From Hanstruepera neustonica (GTDB taxonomy: Bacteria > Bacteroidota > Bacteroidia > Flavobacteriales > Flavobacteriaceae), in the NCBI RefSeq assembly GCF_002895005.1, contig NZ_POWF01000007.1, positions 1 through 64,000 on the forward strand: DNA of 64,000 nucleotides. The letters run 5' to 3'. The notes under the pieces are model-generated. The model saw only the letters and a program-made list of their open reading frames with translations. It made no database searches and was not told the DNA's origin. Positions 1 through 9,166 of the stretch are shown in pieces (within the stretch, counting starts at the first letter, position 1; each line of letters begins with the position of its first letter). Made by a program: the position numbers and the translations under genes.

Positions 1-149
1 TAGGTAGATAAAGAGAGAGGATTATCATTGTTGACGGAATCTAAAGTTCCAACGTATAACATAACCTTAATTCTCTCTTTTGTTCTTTCTGATTATATAA
101 TAAATTTAGTGATTTGTAAACTTAAGACGTATAAGCCTACTACCAAAAA
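1..149. other. Left-edge non-coding stretch
   Basis: No coding region is seen. An AAAGAGAGAG tract near base 11 can pair with CTCTCTTTT near base 73, so a stem-loop of about 70 bases is possible. It encloses an imperfect inverted repeat (GACGGAA / TTCCAACGT). It may be the end of a structured RNA or cassette-like site that begins outside the window; identity unknown. Confidence 0.3.
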
Positions 150-1307
150 CTAACCATTAAACTTCGCCTTCTTACTCCCTTCATACATCACATATTTAAC
201 CAAGCGGGATTCCAGTTTGGCATTAAACAAATGGATTTTTCGGGAGGGTCGTAAACCCACATGTTTTAGGGCATCTAGATTGGAGGTAATAAACCAGGCA
301 TCGGTACCTGGGTAGCCTTGCTTGAGGGTATCGCCAATGTTGGCATAGAACTGTTCCATATCAATATTCAAGCGTTCGCCATAGGGTGGGTTAAACAGCA
401 TGTGGAGCTTCCCCTCACCTGCTTTTTGGGTTTTAAAGAAGTCTTCGTGCTGTATGGTGATAAACTCGTCTATATGCGCGTTTTTAATATTGGCCTTGGC
501 TTTGGCAACCGCAGATGGTGATTTGTCGTAGCCAATCATTTTATGATGGAAATCGCGAGTTTTCTTTAAGAGGGATTCTTCAATGGTTTCAAACAAATCG
601 ACATCCCAATCCTGCCAACGCTCAAAGGCAAACTCCTTACGCATGAGGTTTGGTGGAATGTTACAAGCTATCATAGCGGCTTCGGCCAAAATGGTACCAC
701 TACCACACATGGGGTCCATAAAATCGCACTGGCCGTCCCAACCGGACAGCATGACCATACCTGCTGCCAGGACTTCGTTAATGGGTGCGATATTGGTGGC
801 GGTTTTATAGCCACGCTTGTGCAGGGACTCGCCAGAGGTATCCAAGGAAATGGTACACTGTTGGCGGTCTATATGCACATTGATTTTTAAATCGGGGAAC
901 CGCAGGTCGATATTAGGACGTTCCTTGGTGGTATCGCGAAACTTATCGACAATGGCATCCTTGGTTTTTAGGGCAATGTATTTGGAGTGGGTAAACAGTT
1001 TGGAATGTACGGTTGCATCAACCGCCAAAGACCCTGTGGGTTTCAGGTATTGGGACCAGTCTATGTTATAGACTTTTTTATAAAGGTCTTCCTCGTTTTT
1101 AATCCAAAAGGATTCAATGGGTTTCAAGATTTTAATGGCGGTACGCAGGCCTAAATTGGCCTTGTACATAAAGCCCTTATCGCCTACAAAACTGACGTTA
1201 CGGACACCTTTTTGGATATCCATAGCACCCAGTTGCCGTAATTCCTTTTCCAGTAATTCTTCAAAACCATATAAGGTTTTGGCCACCATTTTAAAATTAT
1301 TCTCCAT
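150..1307 (-). CDS. THUMP-domain rRNA guanine N2-methyltransferase (RlmL/RlmK-type)
   Basis: A SAM-dependent methyltransferase expected to modify guanine in 23S rRNA. An N-terminal THUMP domain (about residues 1-160) is followed by a Rossmann methyltransferase domain with a DPMCGSGT SAM-binding loop and the NPPYGE catalytic motif typical of N2-guanine or N6-adenine methylases. The open frame extends 77 codons further upstream, but the protein family starts at MENNFKM, so the start at 1307 is chosen (385 aa); another ATG lies at 1289. It is transcribed divergently from the methyltransferase at 1401. Unlike the gammaproteobacterial RlmKL fusion, only the RlmL half is present, which is usual in Bacteroidota. 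Confidence 0.9.
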   Translation of the reverse strand: MENNFKMVAKTLYGFEELLEKELRQLGAMDIQKGVRNVSFVGDKGFMYKANLGLRTAIKILKPIESFWIKNEEDLYKKVYNIDWSQYLKPTGSLAVDATVHSKLFTHSKYIALKTKDAIVDKFRDTTKERPNIDLRFPDLKINVHIDRQQCTISLDTSGESLHKRGYKTATNIAPINEVLAAGMVMLSGWDGQCDFMDPMCGSGTILAEAAMIACNIPPNLMRKEFAFERWQDWDVDLFETIEESLLKKTRDFHHKMIGYDKSPSAVAKAKANIKNAHIDEFITIQHEDFFKTQKAGEGKLHMLFNPPYGERLNIDMEQFYANIGDTLKQGYPGTDAWFITSNLDALKHVGLRPSRKIHLFNAKLESRLVKYVMYEGSKKAKFNG

Positions 1308-1327
1308 CACTCCTATTAAATAGATTG

Positions 1328-1346
1328 CAAAAATACAGTATTTTTG
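1328..1346. promoter_or_regulatory. Palindromic divergent promoter element
   Basis: A perfect 19-base palindrome (CAAAAATAC, A, GTATTTTTG) lies in the 93 bases between two divergent genes. Each arm contains TATTTTTG, a match to the Bacteroidota -7 box TAnnTTTG, one pointing to each gene. No convincing -33 TTG was found at the usual distance on either side, so promoter activity is inferred. Confidence 0.4.
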
Positions 1347-1400
1347 TGGCATGATTGGGGAATCAGAACTTAAAAGATTCCTAGTTTCATGGGAATTATT

Positions 1401-2132
1401 ATGACAAAAGACACGACAGCTTGGTTTGCCTCTTGGTTTGACACACCATTTTACCATATTCTTTATAAGGATCGGGATTATGATGAAGCCCAGTTGTTTA
1501 TGGACAACCTGACTAATTACCTGAACCTGCCCGAGCATGGCACCATTTTGGATTTAGCCTGTGGGAAAGGGCGACATTCGGTGTATTTGAATTCTTTGGG
1601 TTATGATGTGACAGGAGCCGATCTGTCGGAAAACAGTATTGCTTATGCCAAGCAGTTTGAGAATGACAGCCTGCATTTTGAGGTGCATGATATGTGTAAA
1701 CCCTTTGGGAAGCATTTTGATGCGGTGTTTAATCTGTTTACCAGTTTTGGGTATTTTGAGCATGAAGCCGATAATCTGAAAACCATACAAGCCATTCAAG
1801 CCGATTTAAACGCCACTGGATTTGGGGTGATTGATTTTATGAACTCGGAATATGTGATGAATCATTTAGTGCCTGTGGAGACCAAAACGGTGGAAGGTAT
1901 CACCTTTGAACTGAAACGTTACGTTGAGGACGGTTATATTGTTAAAGATATTGCATTTACCTATGAGGATGAAACCTATCATTATCAGGAACGTGTGCGT
2001 GCCTTTACCCTAGCCGATTTTGAGGCGTTGTTTGAAAAAGCGGGTGTGTATTTACTGGATGTTTTTGGTGATTATAAATTGCGTAAGTTTGATGCCAAGA
2101 CTTCGGAACGTCTGATCATGATTTTTAAATAA
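1401..2132 (+). CDS. Class I SAM-dependent methyltransferase
   Basis: 243-aa methyltransferase with the SAM-binding motif LDLACGKGRHS (about residues 50-60) followed by the acidic motif VTGADLS. The methyl acceptor cannot be told from sequence. The start MTKDTTAW at 1401 is preferred; an in-frame ATG at 1389 would add four residues. It is the first gene of a compact operon: the ZIP transporter begins 2 bases after its stop and the DUF4268 gene 3 bases after that. A -7-like box lies in the palindrome at 1328-1346. Confidence 0.82.
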   Translation: MTKDTTAWFASWFDTPFYHILYKDRDYDEAQLFMDNLTNYLNLPEHGTILDLACGKGRHSVYLNSLGYDVTGADLSENSIAYAKQFENDSLHFEVHDMCKPFGKHFDAVFNLFTSFGYFEHEADNLKTIQAIQADLNATGFGVIDFMNSEYVMNHLVPVETKTVEGITFELKRYVEDGYIVKDIAFTYEDETYHYQERVRAFTLADFEALFEKAGVYLLDVFGDYKLRKFDAKTSERLIMIFK

Positions 2133-2134
2133 CG

Positions 2135-2806
2135 ATGCTGAATTATATACTTCCCATCCTATCGGTTTTAGTCGGTTTTTTAATTGTGCTTATTTTAAAG
2201 CCTTCGCAAATCAAGCATTTAAAATTGCTGCTGGCCTTTAGTGGGGCTTTTTTATTATCGATTACCGTTTTTAGTTTTTTACCAGAAGTGTATGAGCAGC
2301 AGGATGCCCATGTGGGTATCTTTATTATGGTGGGGATTCTCATTCAGATTATTCTGGAGTTCTTCTCCAAAGGTGCCGAACATGGGCATATGCATCTGGA
2401 CAAGAGTAAAACATTATTCCCCTGGGTGTTGTTTATCAGTTTGAGTATTCATGCCATTCTGGAAGGGGTTCCTATTGAAGCGCATGAGAATCTGGTGTAT
2501 GGCATTATTGTCCATAAACTGCCTGTGGCGATTATTCTGGCGACCTTCTTTATGCAATCGCAGTTATCTAAAGTCAAGATTGCCTTGTTTTTAATCCTCT
2601 TTGCCTTAATGACACCACTGGGTGTGTATCTCTCGGATTCCATTGGGTTTATTAAAAGCTATTACAATGAGATTTCGGCGATTGTGATTGGTATCTTTTT
2701 GCATATCTCTACCACCATTCTCTTTGAAAGCAATGAAGGGCATAAATTTAATCTCACCAAGATTTTAACCATTATAACCGCTATTGTTATTGCCTATTTT
2801 ATCTAG
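2135..2806 (+). CDS. ZIP-family divalent metal transporter
   Basis: 223-aa inner-membrane protein with about eight hydrophobic segments. The ZIP metal site is visible: H106 and E110 in HAILEG on one helix and H127 in HKLP on the next. A short histidine-rich loop (HGHMH, about residues 83-87) precedes them, as in ZupT/ZIP proteins. It should import zinc, iron or manganese; the metal cannot be decided here. Second gene of the operon starting at 1401. Confidence 0.85.
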   Translation: MLNYILPILSVLVGFLIVLILKPSQIKHLKLLLAFSGAFLLSITVFSFLPEVYEQQDAHVGIFIMVGILIQIILEFFSKGAEHGHMHLDKSKTLFPWVLFISLSIHAILEGVPIEAHENLVYGIIVHKLPVAIILATFFMQSQLSKVKIALFLILFALMTPLGVYLSDSIGFIKSYYNEISAIVIGIFLHISTTILFESNEGHKFNLTKILTIITAIVIAYFI

Positions 2807-2809
2807 TCT

Positions 2810-3238
2810 ATGTTCAATAAGGAAGAAAGCCGACAATTACGTGAAACATTTTGGATAAGTTTTGGGAAATCCTTCCCCAGAAAGTGGCTGCTATACAATA
2901 CCAAAATAAAGGGTTTTAGTTTTAAGTTTCATTTTGATACGAAACAGGCATTGGTGTCCTTGGATGTGGAAAGTGATTTGGAAAATCGTATTAATTACTG
3001 GGAGAAGTTAGTCGCGCTTAAAAGTATTCTTCTAGATGAGTATCTGCCTGAAGCGATTTATGAAGAAACCTTTTATTTGGATAATGGTAAGGAAATATCG
3101 CGTATTTATGTGCCGTTGGATGCTAAAGTGAGTATTCATAATAAGAATAGCTGGCAGGAGGTGATGGTGTTTTTTAATGAGAAAATGGGGTTGTTTGAGG
3201 CGTTTTTTGATGAGTATGAGGATGTGATAAAGGGTTAG
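2810..3238 (+). CDS. DUF4268 domain protein
   Basis: 142-aa soluble protein matching the DUF4268 family in whole length: an N-terminal basic/aromatic part (LRETFWISFGK), a central DVESDLENRINYW segment and a C-terminal acidic end. Function unknown; the fold is thought to be related to endonuclease-like domains, but no catalytic motif is obvious. It begins 3 bases after the transporter stop, so it is cotranscribed. The C-terminal sequence is rich in E, F and D. Confidence 0.75.
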   Translation: MFNKEESRQLRETFWISFGKSFPRKWLLYNTKIKGFSFKFHFDTKQALVSLDVESDLENRINYWEKLVALKSILLDEYLPEAIYEETFYLDNGKEISRIYVPLDAKVSIHNKNSWQEVMVFFNEKMGLFEAFFDEYEDVIKG

Positions 3239-3627
3239 ATTTGTTTTTGATGCATACTAATGATTGTGTAGATTTTTAATGTTCTTTTTAAGCACACAAA
3301 AGAACCAAAAGGTGCTTTTGCTATCGTGGGTATTTTTTCGGTAAACCGAAAAACCAAGCATCCATACCTAAATTTTCTCCAAGGCTTCAAAAATTATTAA
3401 CGGTATGTATGCTTATATACTGACGATAGCTGGTTCCTGCTGCGCAGGAAAGGGGTTTTAACTTATTTGTCATCCTGAATGGACGTTGAGGCTCTCGAAA
3501 CGTGATTCAGGATCTAAAATGTAATAGCTTTATTGCATGTCACTTTCCTAATCTGGCTTGACATGACGAAGATTTGGTAGGTCACTTTTCTTCCTGCTTC
3601 GCAGGAATGGGGTTTGATGTATTCAAA
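3239..3627. repeat. Intergenic cluster of inverted repeats
   Basis: No gene is seen in 389 bases. The stretch holds TTTTTCGGT/ACCGAAAAA near 3350, two nearly identical hairpins TTCCTGC-loop-GCAGGAA at 3434-3450 and 3591-3607, and between them an imperfect inverted repeat (ATCCTGAAT.../...ATTCAGGAT, 3472-3513). The whole looks like a mosaic of interspersed repeats between two convergent genes; the hairpins may also terminate transcription, although the T-runs are poor. Confidence 0.5.
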
Positions 3628-5340
3628 TTACTTTTTGATGAGCTTCCTGGTAAGGGTTTGGCCGTTATCTGCAGAAATTTTGACTAGATACATGCCTGAT
3701 GGTAAGGTAGACACATCGAGTTGGTTGTTGCCCTGACCTGAAACATTTGTGGTCATCATGCGTTTTCCTAGAATGGTGTAAATCTCAACCCGAGCATCTT
3801 CATTGACGGCCACCACCAAGTTGTCATTAACCGGGTTTGGATACAGTTCGGTGTTTTGTAAGTCGTATTCGGCAACACTTAACTCGGGGAAGGTGCCTTC
3901 TACCAAATCGATTTTTTGATTGACAGGCACATCATATAGGATATCCACAATACCACTTAACCAGGTTACTTTTATATAATCTATAGTGGTGTGGGTTCCG
4001 GTTCCAATGATTTTTGTTGCGGAGTTTTGCGATAAATAGCCTTCGCCACAATGAGTGTAAGCATATTGTTTTTCGCCATTGACGGATACTTCAATTACGG
4101 ATCCAATACCATCCCGATTACTAACCGTTCCTTCCAATTCCAGCTTGACCCAGTTATTGGTTTGCGGTGTGGTATTCTTCCAGAAAAAGATATCCTGATC
4201 AAAACTATTGGTGACAATCAAATCTGGATAGCCATCATTATCCACATCGCCCACTGCCGAGCTGTAGGCTGCCCGATTATCATCCGGGAAGCACTCGTTG
4301 CTCAAGTTGAAGGTTTCATCATCATTATTGGTATAAAAAGCCGCCAGTAAAAAATTGGTTTGGTTGGCATCAAACTCACCACAAACGTAGAGGTCTTGAT
4401 CCATATCATTTTCGGCATCAAAAAAGGAAGCACCCCAACTGATACTATTGAATACGGTGCCTGAAGATACCGCAATATCCGTAAAGGTTTCGTTACCATT
4501 ATTTTTAAGCAACACATTTCCGATAGGTCCGTTAGTGATGTAAATATCAAACCAACCATCGCTGTTAAAATCGGCTACCGTGACTGTCATGGCATCAATG
4601 GTCACGTCCGAACCTGATGAGGCACTGATATCGGTAAAGGTACCATCACCATTATTTTTGTATAGAATATTAGGATTTACAGGTCGGTCATTGGAGATGT
4701 AAATATCCTGAAAGCCATCATTATTAATATCGATGAAAGCACTGCAAAACGAACCACTACCAGAACCCGAAAGACCTGCTGCCAGCGTGACATCGGTAAA
4801 GGTGCCATCACCATTATTTCGATACAGAATGTTGTTGTGAAGGGCTGTTCTGTTGGACACGAAAATATCCAAATAGCCGTCATTGTTATAGTCGCCCCAG
4901 GAGGTACCATAGGAGAATTCATTGGTGGTGTCTATACCACTACTAACCGAAATATCCACAAAGGTCATACTGCCCGTGTTTTCAAAGAGTCGGTTGCCTT
5001 CGTAATCGCTGGTGACAAACAAATCCTTATCACCATCATTATCAAAATCCACCCAATTGACTTGTTTGGTTTGGTAGTCAAAATACGGTATGGTTGGAAA
5101 GATTTCAGCAAAGGTCCCGTTGGTGTTCTTAAAGAATCGGATTTCCTGACCAAACTCGGTGTTGAGGGTTAGATCGTCCCAGCCATCATTATCGAAATCA
5201 TAGAACGACACGCCATTTCCTAAATAGGTGGTTCCGCAGGACAGCTGAACCCCTAAATCGGATGCCTGATCTTCAAAACTGATTTGTGCCTGAAGCAAGC
5301 CCGTAAAAAAAACAAACAAAAGGAGGCCAATTTGTCTCAT
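3628..5340 (-). CDS. Secreted VCBS/FG-GAP repeat protein with ASPIC/UnbV and type IX sorting domains
   Basis: 570-aa exported protein. A signal peptide (about residues 1-18, ending LLQAQ) is followed by repeated DxDxDGxxD calcium-binding blades (DFDNDGWDD, DFDNDGDKD, DYNNDGYLD, DINNDGFQD, DVDNDGYPD), giving a beta-propeller. An ASPIC/UnbV domain (about 395-480, DGIGSVIEV) follows, then a C-terminal type A sorting domain (LYPNPVND ... GMYLVKI ... RKLIKK), so it should leave the cell through the type IX system and be attached to the surface. This is the CRTAC1-like family; the ligand is unknown. Monocistronic and convergent with the operon ending at 3238. Confidence 0.88.
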   Translation of the reverse strand: MRQIGLLLFVFFTGLLQAQISFEDQASDLGVQLSCGTTYLGNGVSFYDFDNDGWDDLTLNTEFGQEIRFFKNTNGTFAEIFPTIPYFDYQTKQVNWVDFDNDGDKDLFVTSDYEGNRLFENTGSMTFVDISVSSGIDTTNEFSYGTSWGDYNNDGYLDIFVSNRTALHNNILYRNNGDGTFTDVTLAAGLSGSGSGSFCSAFIDINNDGFQDIYISNDRPVNPNILYKNNGDGTFTDISASSGSDVTIDAMTVTVADFNSDGWFDIYITNGPIGNVLLKNNGNETFTDIAVSSGTVFNSISWGASFFDAENDMDQDLYVCGEFDANQTNFLLAAFYTNNDDETFNLSNECFPDDNRAAYSSAVGDVDNDGYPDLIVTNSFDQDIFFWKNTTPQTNNWVKLELEGTVSNRDGIGSVIEVSVNGEKQYAYTHCGEGYLSQNSATKIIGTGTHTTIDYIKVTWLSGIVDILYDVPVNQKIDLVEGTFPELSVAEYDLQNTELYPNPVNDNLVVAVNEDARVEIYTILGKRMMTTNVSGQGNNQLDVSTLPSGMYLVKISADNGQTLTRKLIKK

Positions 5341-5422
5341 ATGTCTTTATTTTACTACAAATTATACTTTATTACTTCAAAGATAAGGTATATTCCATAA
5401 ATTTCTTTTAAAGATATGAATT

Positions 5423-5992
5423 ATGCGTTTTCAAATCAATGATACCGTTTTTGAAAACTTTCCAGAATTGGAAAGTAACAGACTCCTATATCGCAATTTT
5501 AATGCTGGTGATGCTGCTGATCTGTTTTACCTAAAAACCGATGCGCGTGTGATGGCGCATATGGATTCCAACAAGCATGAAAGCATCAACGATTCATTGG
5601 AAGCCATAAAACGCAATCAGGATTCGTTTAAAGATAAAACCGGGATTAACTGGGCTATTGTTGACAAAGCCACCAACGAGTTTATTGGCTATTTTGGTTA
5701 CTGGCGCTTTTTTAGAGAGAACTGTCGTGGTGAGATTGGTTATAGTCTAAAACCCGAGTTTTGGGGCAAAGGCTTTATGACTGAGGCCATGACCCGATTG
5801 ATTGCATTTGGTTTTGAAGATCTCAATCTGCATAGTATTGAAGCCAATATCAATCCGAATAATGCCAATTCCGAAAAGCTATTGGTGAATTTTGGATTTA
5901 AAAAAGAAGCCCATTTTCGGGAGAATTACCTATTTAACGGTCAGTTTTTAGATAGTATTATTTACTGTCTGTTAGAATCAGACCTTAAATAA
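5423..5992 (+). CDS. GNAT N-acetyltransferase, RimJ/RimL type
   Basis: 189-aa acetyltransferase. The acetyl-CoA-binding pattern GYSLKPEFWGKGFMTEA (about residues 110-126) is the RimJ/RimL-type motif A, followed by IEANINPNNANSEKLLVNFGF, typical of the family that acetylates protein N-termini or small amines. The substrate is unknown. It is convergent with the hemolysin III gene, whose end overlaps it by 8 bases (5985-5992). Confidence 0.82.
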   Translation: MRFQINDTVFENFPELESNRLLYRNFNAGDAADLFYLKTDARVMAHMDSNKHESINDSLEAIKRNQDSFKDKTGINWAIVDKATNEFIGYFGYWRFFRENCRGEIGYSLKPEFWGKGFMTEAMTRLIAFGFEDLNLHSIEANINPNNANSEKLLVNFGFKKEAHFRENYLFNGQFLDSIIYCLLESDLK

Positions 5993-6611
5993 TATACCAG
6001 AACACCATAAAAAAGTGACAGATGGCACCACCCAATACAAACAAATGCCAGATGACGTGATTGTAGGGAATGCGTTCGATGGCGTAAAATACAATACCTA
6101 ATGTATACGCCAAGCCACCCGCGAATAGCCATAGTACCCCATTAGGCCCTAGAGATTCTGACAAGTAAGTAAAATCAAAAACCACCAGCCAGCCCATAGC
6201 CAGATATAACAATACCGAGAAGATCTCAAATTTACCTGTAAAGAATATTTTTAAAATCAGCCCCAAAGCCGCGATGCCCCAGACCACCCAAAACATAGGC
6301 CAGCCGTAACTGTTTTCCAAAGCAATGAGGGTTACGGGTGTGTAGGTTCCTGCAATGAGCAAGTAAATACTGATGTGGTCCAGCACCCGAAAATAGTGTT
6401 TGTGCTTTTCCCGTTTGATAGCATGATACAAGGTGGAAGCCGTAAAGAGCACAATGATGGATATGCCATAAACGATCACACTGAAGAGTCCCCATTCAGT
6501 TTGCTGGGTATTGTAAACAATCAATAAGACCAAGGCTGCAATACCCAACAAGGCCCCTATTCCATGGCTGATGGCATTGAGTTGTTCTTCTAAATCAGAT
6601 TGATGCCGCAT
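5985..6611 (-). CDS. Hemolysin III / PAQR family membrane protein (TrhA-like)
   Basis: 208-aa protein with seven predicted membrane helices and the PAQR signature residues: an N-terminal NAISHGIGA with its conserved histidine, a serine in the second helix (TLYHAIKR) and two histidines near the end (HVIWHLFVLGGAICHF). These residues form a metal site in the family. In bacteria such proteins affect membrane-lipid balance; a haemolytic role is not implied. The ATG overlaps the stop of the upstream DUF4294 gene (TAATG), so the two are translationally coupled. Confidence 0.88.
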   Translation of the reverse strand: MRHQSDLEEQLNAISHGIGALLGIAALVLLIVYNTQQTEWGLFSVIVYGISIIVLFTASTLYHAIKREKHKHYFRVLDHISIYLLIAGTYTPVTLIALENSYGWPMFWVVWGIAALGLILKIFFTGKFEIFSVLLYLAMGWLVVFDFTYLSESLGPNGVLWLFAGGLAYTLGIVFYAIERIPYNHVIWHLFVLGGAICHFFMVFWYII

Positions 6612-7288
6612 TATGGGTTGTCCTTTTCATTCAGCCACTTTTGGGTGAGTTCCAAAAAGTCAAAGTCCAAAGCCGATTGTTGTTCTTCCAGGCGTCCACT
6701 TTGAAAATTACGCTGTAGTATATCTTCAATTAAATAGTCTTCTTTATTATTCCAAGGGTCGAACTCCTCCTTGAGTGAAATATCGAATAATCTAGCCGTA
6801 TTATTAAACCAAAAAGCCCGCCAGCCACTGCGGAGATCCTTGACTAAATCAAAGGTGGTTTGACCCGTTTGCCTATGAATGAGTTTCACGAGTATCTGAC
6901 CTTCGGTTCTCGTGAGTTTTTTAAGCTCTTCGGAGAACTCTTCTTCAATGTATTTCTGAATGATTTTGGTATATCGTTTTTTATCACTTTTCCGTTCTAT
7001 CGAGTCGATGCGGTCATTCAGGGTTTGCAAACGCTCGGCAGCCAGTTTGGCATAAGGATACACCTTTATGGTCTTTCGTCTTAAAATTAAATAGCGTCTG
7101 CGGTCTTCGTTGCTATCAAATTTTAGCTTGTGCAGTAAAACGACCTCATTGAGGTTAATGGCCGTATGCGGTATGGAATCGCCTTCAATGATAATGTATT
7201 GCACATCGGTAGAATCCTGCTCAAATTCATGGACTTGAGCCAGTAAAAAACCAGGAATTAAAAAAAATAAATACAACAATCTGTTCAT
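6611..7288 (-). CDS. DUF4294 exported protein
   Basis: 225-aa protein with a signal peptide (MNRLLYLFFLIPGFLLAQ). The start at 7288 is chosen because it gives a normal signal peptide; the frame is open for 17 more codons, with ATGs at 7339 and 7312. The mature part contains the DUF4294 pattern: RRRYLILRRKTIKVYPYAKLAAERL followed by a basic helical region and GQILVKLIHRQTG. Function unknown; the family is restricted to Bacteroidota and often lies near the M42 peptidase that diverges from it here. Confidence 0.8.
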   Translation of the reverse strand: MNRLLYLFFLIPGFLLAQVHEFEQDSTDVQYIIIEGDSIPHTAINLNEVVLLHKLKFDSNEDRRRYLILRRKTIKVYPYAKLAAERLQTLNDRIDSIERKSDKKRYTKIIQKYIEEEFSEELKKLTRTEGQILVKLIHRQTGQTTFDLVKDLRSGWRAFWFNNTARLFDISLKEEFDPWNNKEDYLIEDILQRNFQSGRLEEQQSALDFDFLELTQKWLNEKDNP

Positions 7289-7402
7289 GGCAATCCTATC
7301 ATCTAAAATCATTCCAATTTCGACTATCAAAATTAACAATTTACAGCCTCTATAACCTTAAAATCTTATTAATATTATTATTTTAGTCCAAAATAATGAA
7401 AC

Positions 7403-8491
7403 ATGGCAAAAAAGAGTGTACTCAATAAAAAGTCGATGGACTTTTTGGAGAAATATTTAAACAATGCTGCCCCAACCGGTTATGAATGGGATGGGCAAAA
7501 AATATGGATGGATTATTTAAGACCATACGTAGATGAATTCATTACCGATACCTATGGATCGGCTGTTGGTGTTATTAACCCAAAAGCTAAATACAAGGTG
7601 GTTATTGAAGGTCATGCTGATGAGATCTCCTGGTATGTGAATTATATCTCTGACAACGGCTTGATATATGTTATTAGAAATGGTGGTAGTGACCATCAAA
7701 TTGCACCGAGTAAAATTGTGAACATTCATACCAAAAAAGGGATTGTTAAAGGGGTGTTTGGCTGGCCTGCTATTCACACCAGAAACAAAGCCAAAGAAGA
7801 ACCTCCAAAACTGGATAATATTACCATTGATATTGGTGCTAAAGATAAAGCGGAAGTGGAGAAAATGGGTGTTCATGTGGGTTGCGTGATTACCTATCCG
7901 GATGAATTCCATATACTGAATAAAGACAAGTTTGTTTGTCGTGCGCTAGATAACCGTATGGGTGGTTTTATGATTGCCGAAGTGGCGCGATTGCTTCATG
8001 AGAATAAAAAGAAATTGCCATTTGGTCTGTATGTTACCAACTCGGTTCAGGAAGAAATAGGCCTGCGTGGTGCTGAAATGATTACGCAAACCATAAAGCC
8101 GAATGTGGCCATTGTGACTGATGTGACCCATGACACCACTACGCCCATGATTGAGAGTAAAAAAGAAGGTCATTTGGAAATCGGTCTGGGACCTGTCGTA
8201 GCCTATGCGCCTGCCGTACAACAAAAGCTACGTGATTTAATTACCGATACCGCTGAAGCCAAGAAGATTCCATTCCAACGCTCGGCTTTATCAAGAGCTA
8301 CAGGAACTGACACCGATGCCTTTGCTTACAGTAATGGTGGCGTGGCATCAGCTTTGATATCTTTACCGCTACGCTATATGCATACCACAGTGGAAATGGT
8401 TCATAAGGATGATGTTGAAAACGTGATTCGTTTGATCTATGAAACCTTGTTGAAAATTAAGGACGGCGAAACGTTTTCTTATTTTGACTAG
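7403..8491 (+). CDS. M42 family metallo-aminopeptidase
   Basis: 362-aa cytosolic aminopeptidase of the M42 (tetrahedral TET/glutamyl aminopeptidase, endoglucanase M) family. Metal and catalytic residues are visible: H71 and D73 in EGHADE, the bridging Asp in RALDNRMGG, the Glu pair in QEEIGLRGA, Asp in VTDVTHD and a late His in RYMHTTVEM. It removes N-terminal residues from peptides with a two-metal centre, generally as a dodecamer. No signal peptide. Transcribed divergently from the DUF4294 gene. Confidence 0.9.
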   Translation: MAKKSVLNKKSMDFLEKYLNNAAPTGYEWDGQKIWMDYLRPYVDEFITDTYGSAVGVINPKAKYKVVIEGHADEISWYVNYISDNGLIYVIRNGGSDHQIAPSKIVNIHTKKGIVKGVFGWPAIHTRNKAKEEPPKLDNITIDIGAKDKAEVEKMGVHVGCVITYPDEFHILNKDKFVCRALDNRMGGFMIAEVARLLHENKKKLPFGLYVTNSVQEEIGLRGAEMITQTIKPNVAIVTDVTHDTTTPMIESKKEGHLEIGLGPVVAYAPAVQQKLRDLITDTAEAKKIPFQRSALSRATGTDTDAFAYSNGGVASALISLPLRYMHTTVEMVHKDDVENVIRLIYETLLKIKDGETFSYFD

Positions 8492-8510
8492 TTAAAAATA
8501 TGATGTCTGT

Positions 8511-8569
8511 TCGAGCGCAGTCGAGAACTTAAAAAATTGTTACGTAAAAAACATCTCGACTCCGCTCGA
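8511..8569. repeat. Inverted repeat downstream of the M42 gene
   Basis: TCGAGCGCAGTCGAGA (8511-8526) and TCTCGACTCCGCTCGA (8554-8569) pair with one mismatch around a 27-base loop. Sequences of this kind are spread through flavobacterial intergenic regions; it may act as a transcript 3' end or be a small mobile repeat. There is no T-run after the stem. Confidence 0.6.
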
Positions 8570-8589
8570 TGTGACAACTCTTATTTTAA

Positions 8590-9147
8590 ATGGATGAATT
8601 CATAGACATTGTTGACTCTTTTGGTAAGCCTACAGGGCAGTCCGCTTTAAAATCAGACATTCACAAACAGGGTTTCTATCATAATACCGCACACATCTGG
8701 CTATATACCCGAAAAGGTGACATTTTATTAGCACAGCGTGCCGCCAGCAAAACGATTTGTCCGCTGCTATGGGATGTTTCGGTGGCTGGTCATGTAGATG
8801 CTGGTGAAACTATTGAGAGGGCCGCTATTCGTGAAACCCAGGAGGAAATTGGTTTGCAAATCACAGCAGATGATTTAGAAAAGATTGGTGTGTTCTCTTG
8901 TTTTCAATCGTATGACAACGGGATTACAGACAATGAATTTCACCATACCTTTATTGTAGAGCTCAAACAAGGCCTGAACAATCTGATACCACAACCCCAT
9001 GAAGTTGACGACTTAAAGCTGGTTAGTACAGAAGAGTTTATTACCCTTTTGGAACATAGCAGCACCAATGGTCATTTTGTAGCCATTAATAAAGCCTATT
9101 ACCTATTTGTTTTAGACACCATTAAAAAACGCATGGAACAAAACTAA
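8590..9147 (+). CDS. Nudix hydrolase
   Basis: 185-aa protein with a complete Nudix box, GHVDAGETIERAAIRETQEE followed by IGL (about residues 77-99), matching GX5EX7REUXEEXGU. The N-terminal part (DSFGKPTGQSALKSDIH) and the size are like the isopentenyl-diphosphate isomerase / YfcD subgroup, which hydrolyses or isomerises nucleoside or prenyl diphosphates. The substrate is not settled. The PrsW gene follows after 19 bases. Confidence 0.85.
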   Translation: MDEFIDIVDSFGKPTGQSALKSDIHKQGFYHNTAHIWLYTRKGDILLAQRAASKTICPLLWDVSVAGHVDAGETIERAAIRETQEEIGLQITADDLEKIGVFSCFQSYDNGITDNEFHHTFIVELKQGLNNLIPQPHEVDDLKLVSTEEFITLLEHSSTNGHFVAINKAYYLFVLDTIKKRMEQN

Positions 9148-9166
9148 TTTTAGCTAATTTTCAAGT

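Noticed and set aside
7289-7402. tRNA gene in the DUF4294/M42 gap
   Set aside because: No acceptor, D- or T-arm consensus (GTTCRANYC) could be found in this or the other gaps.
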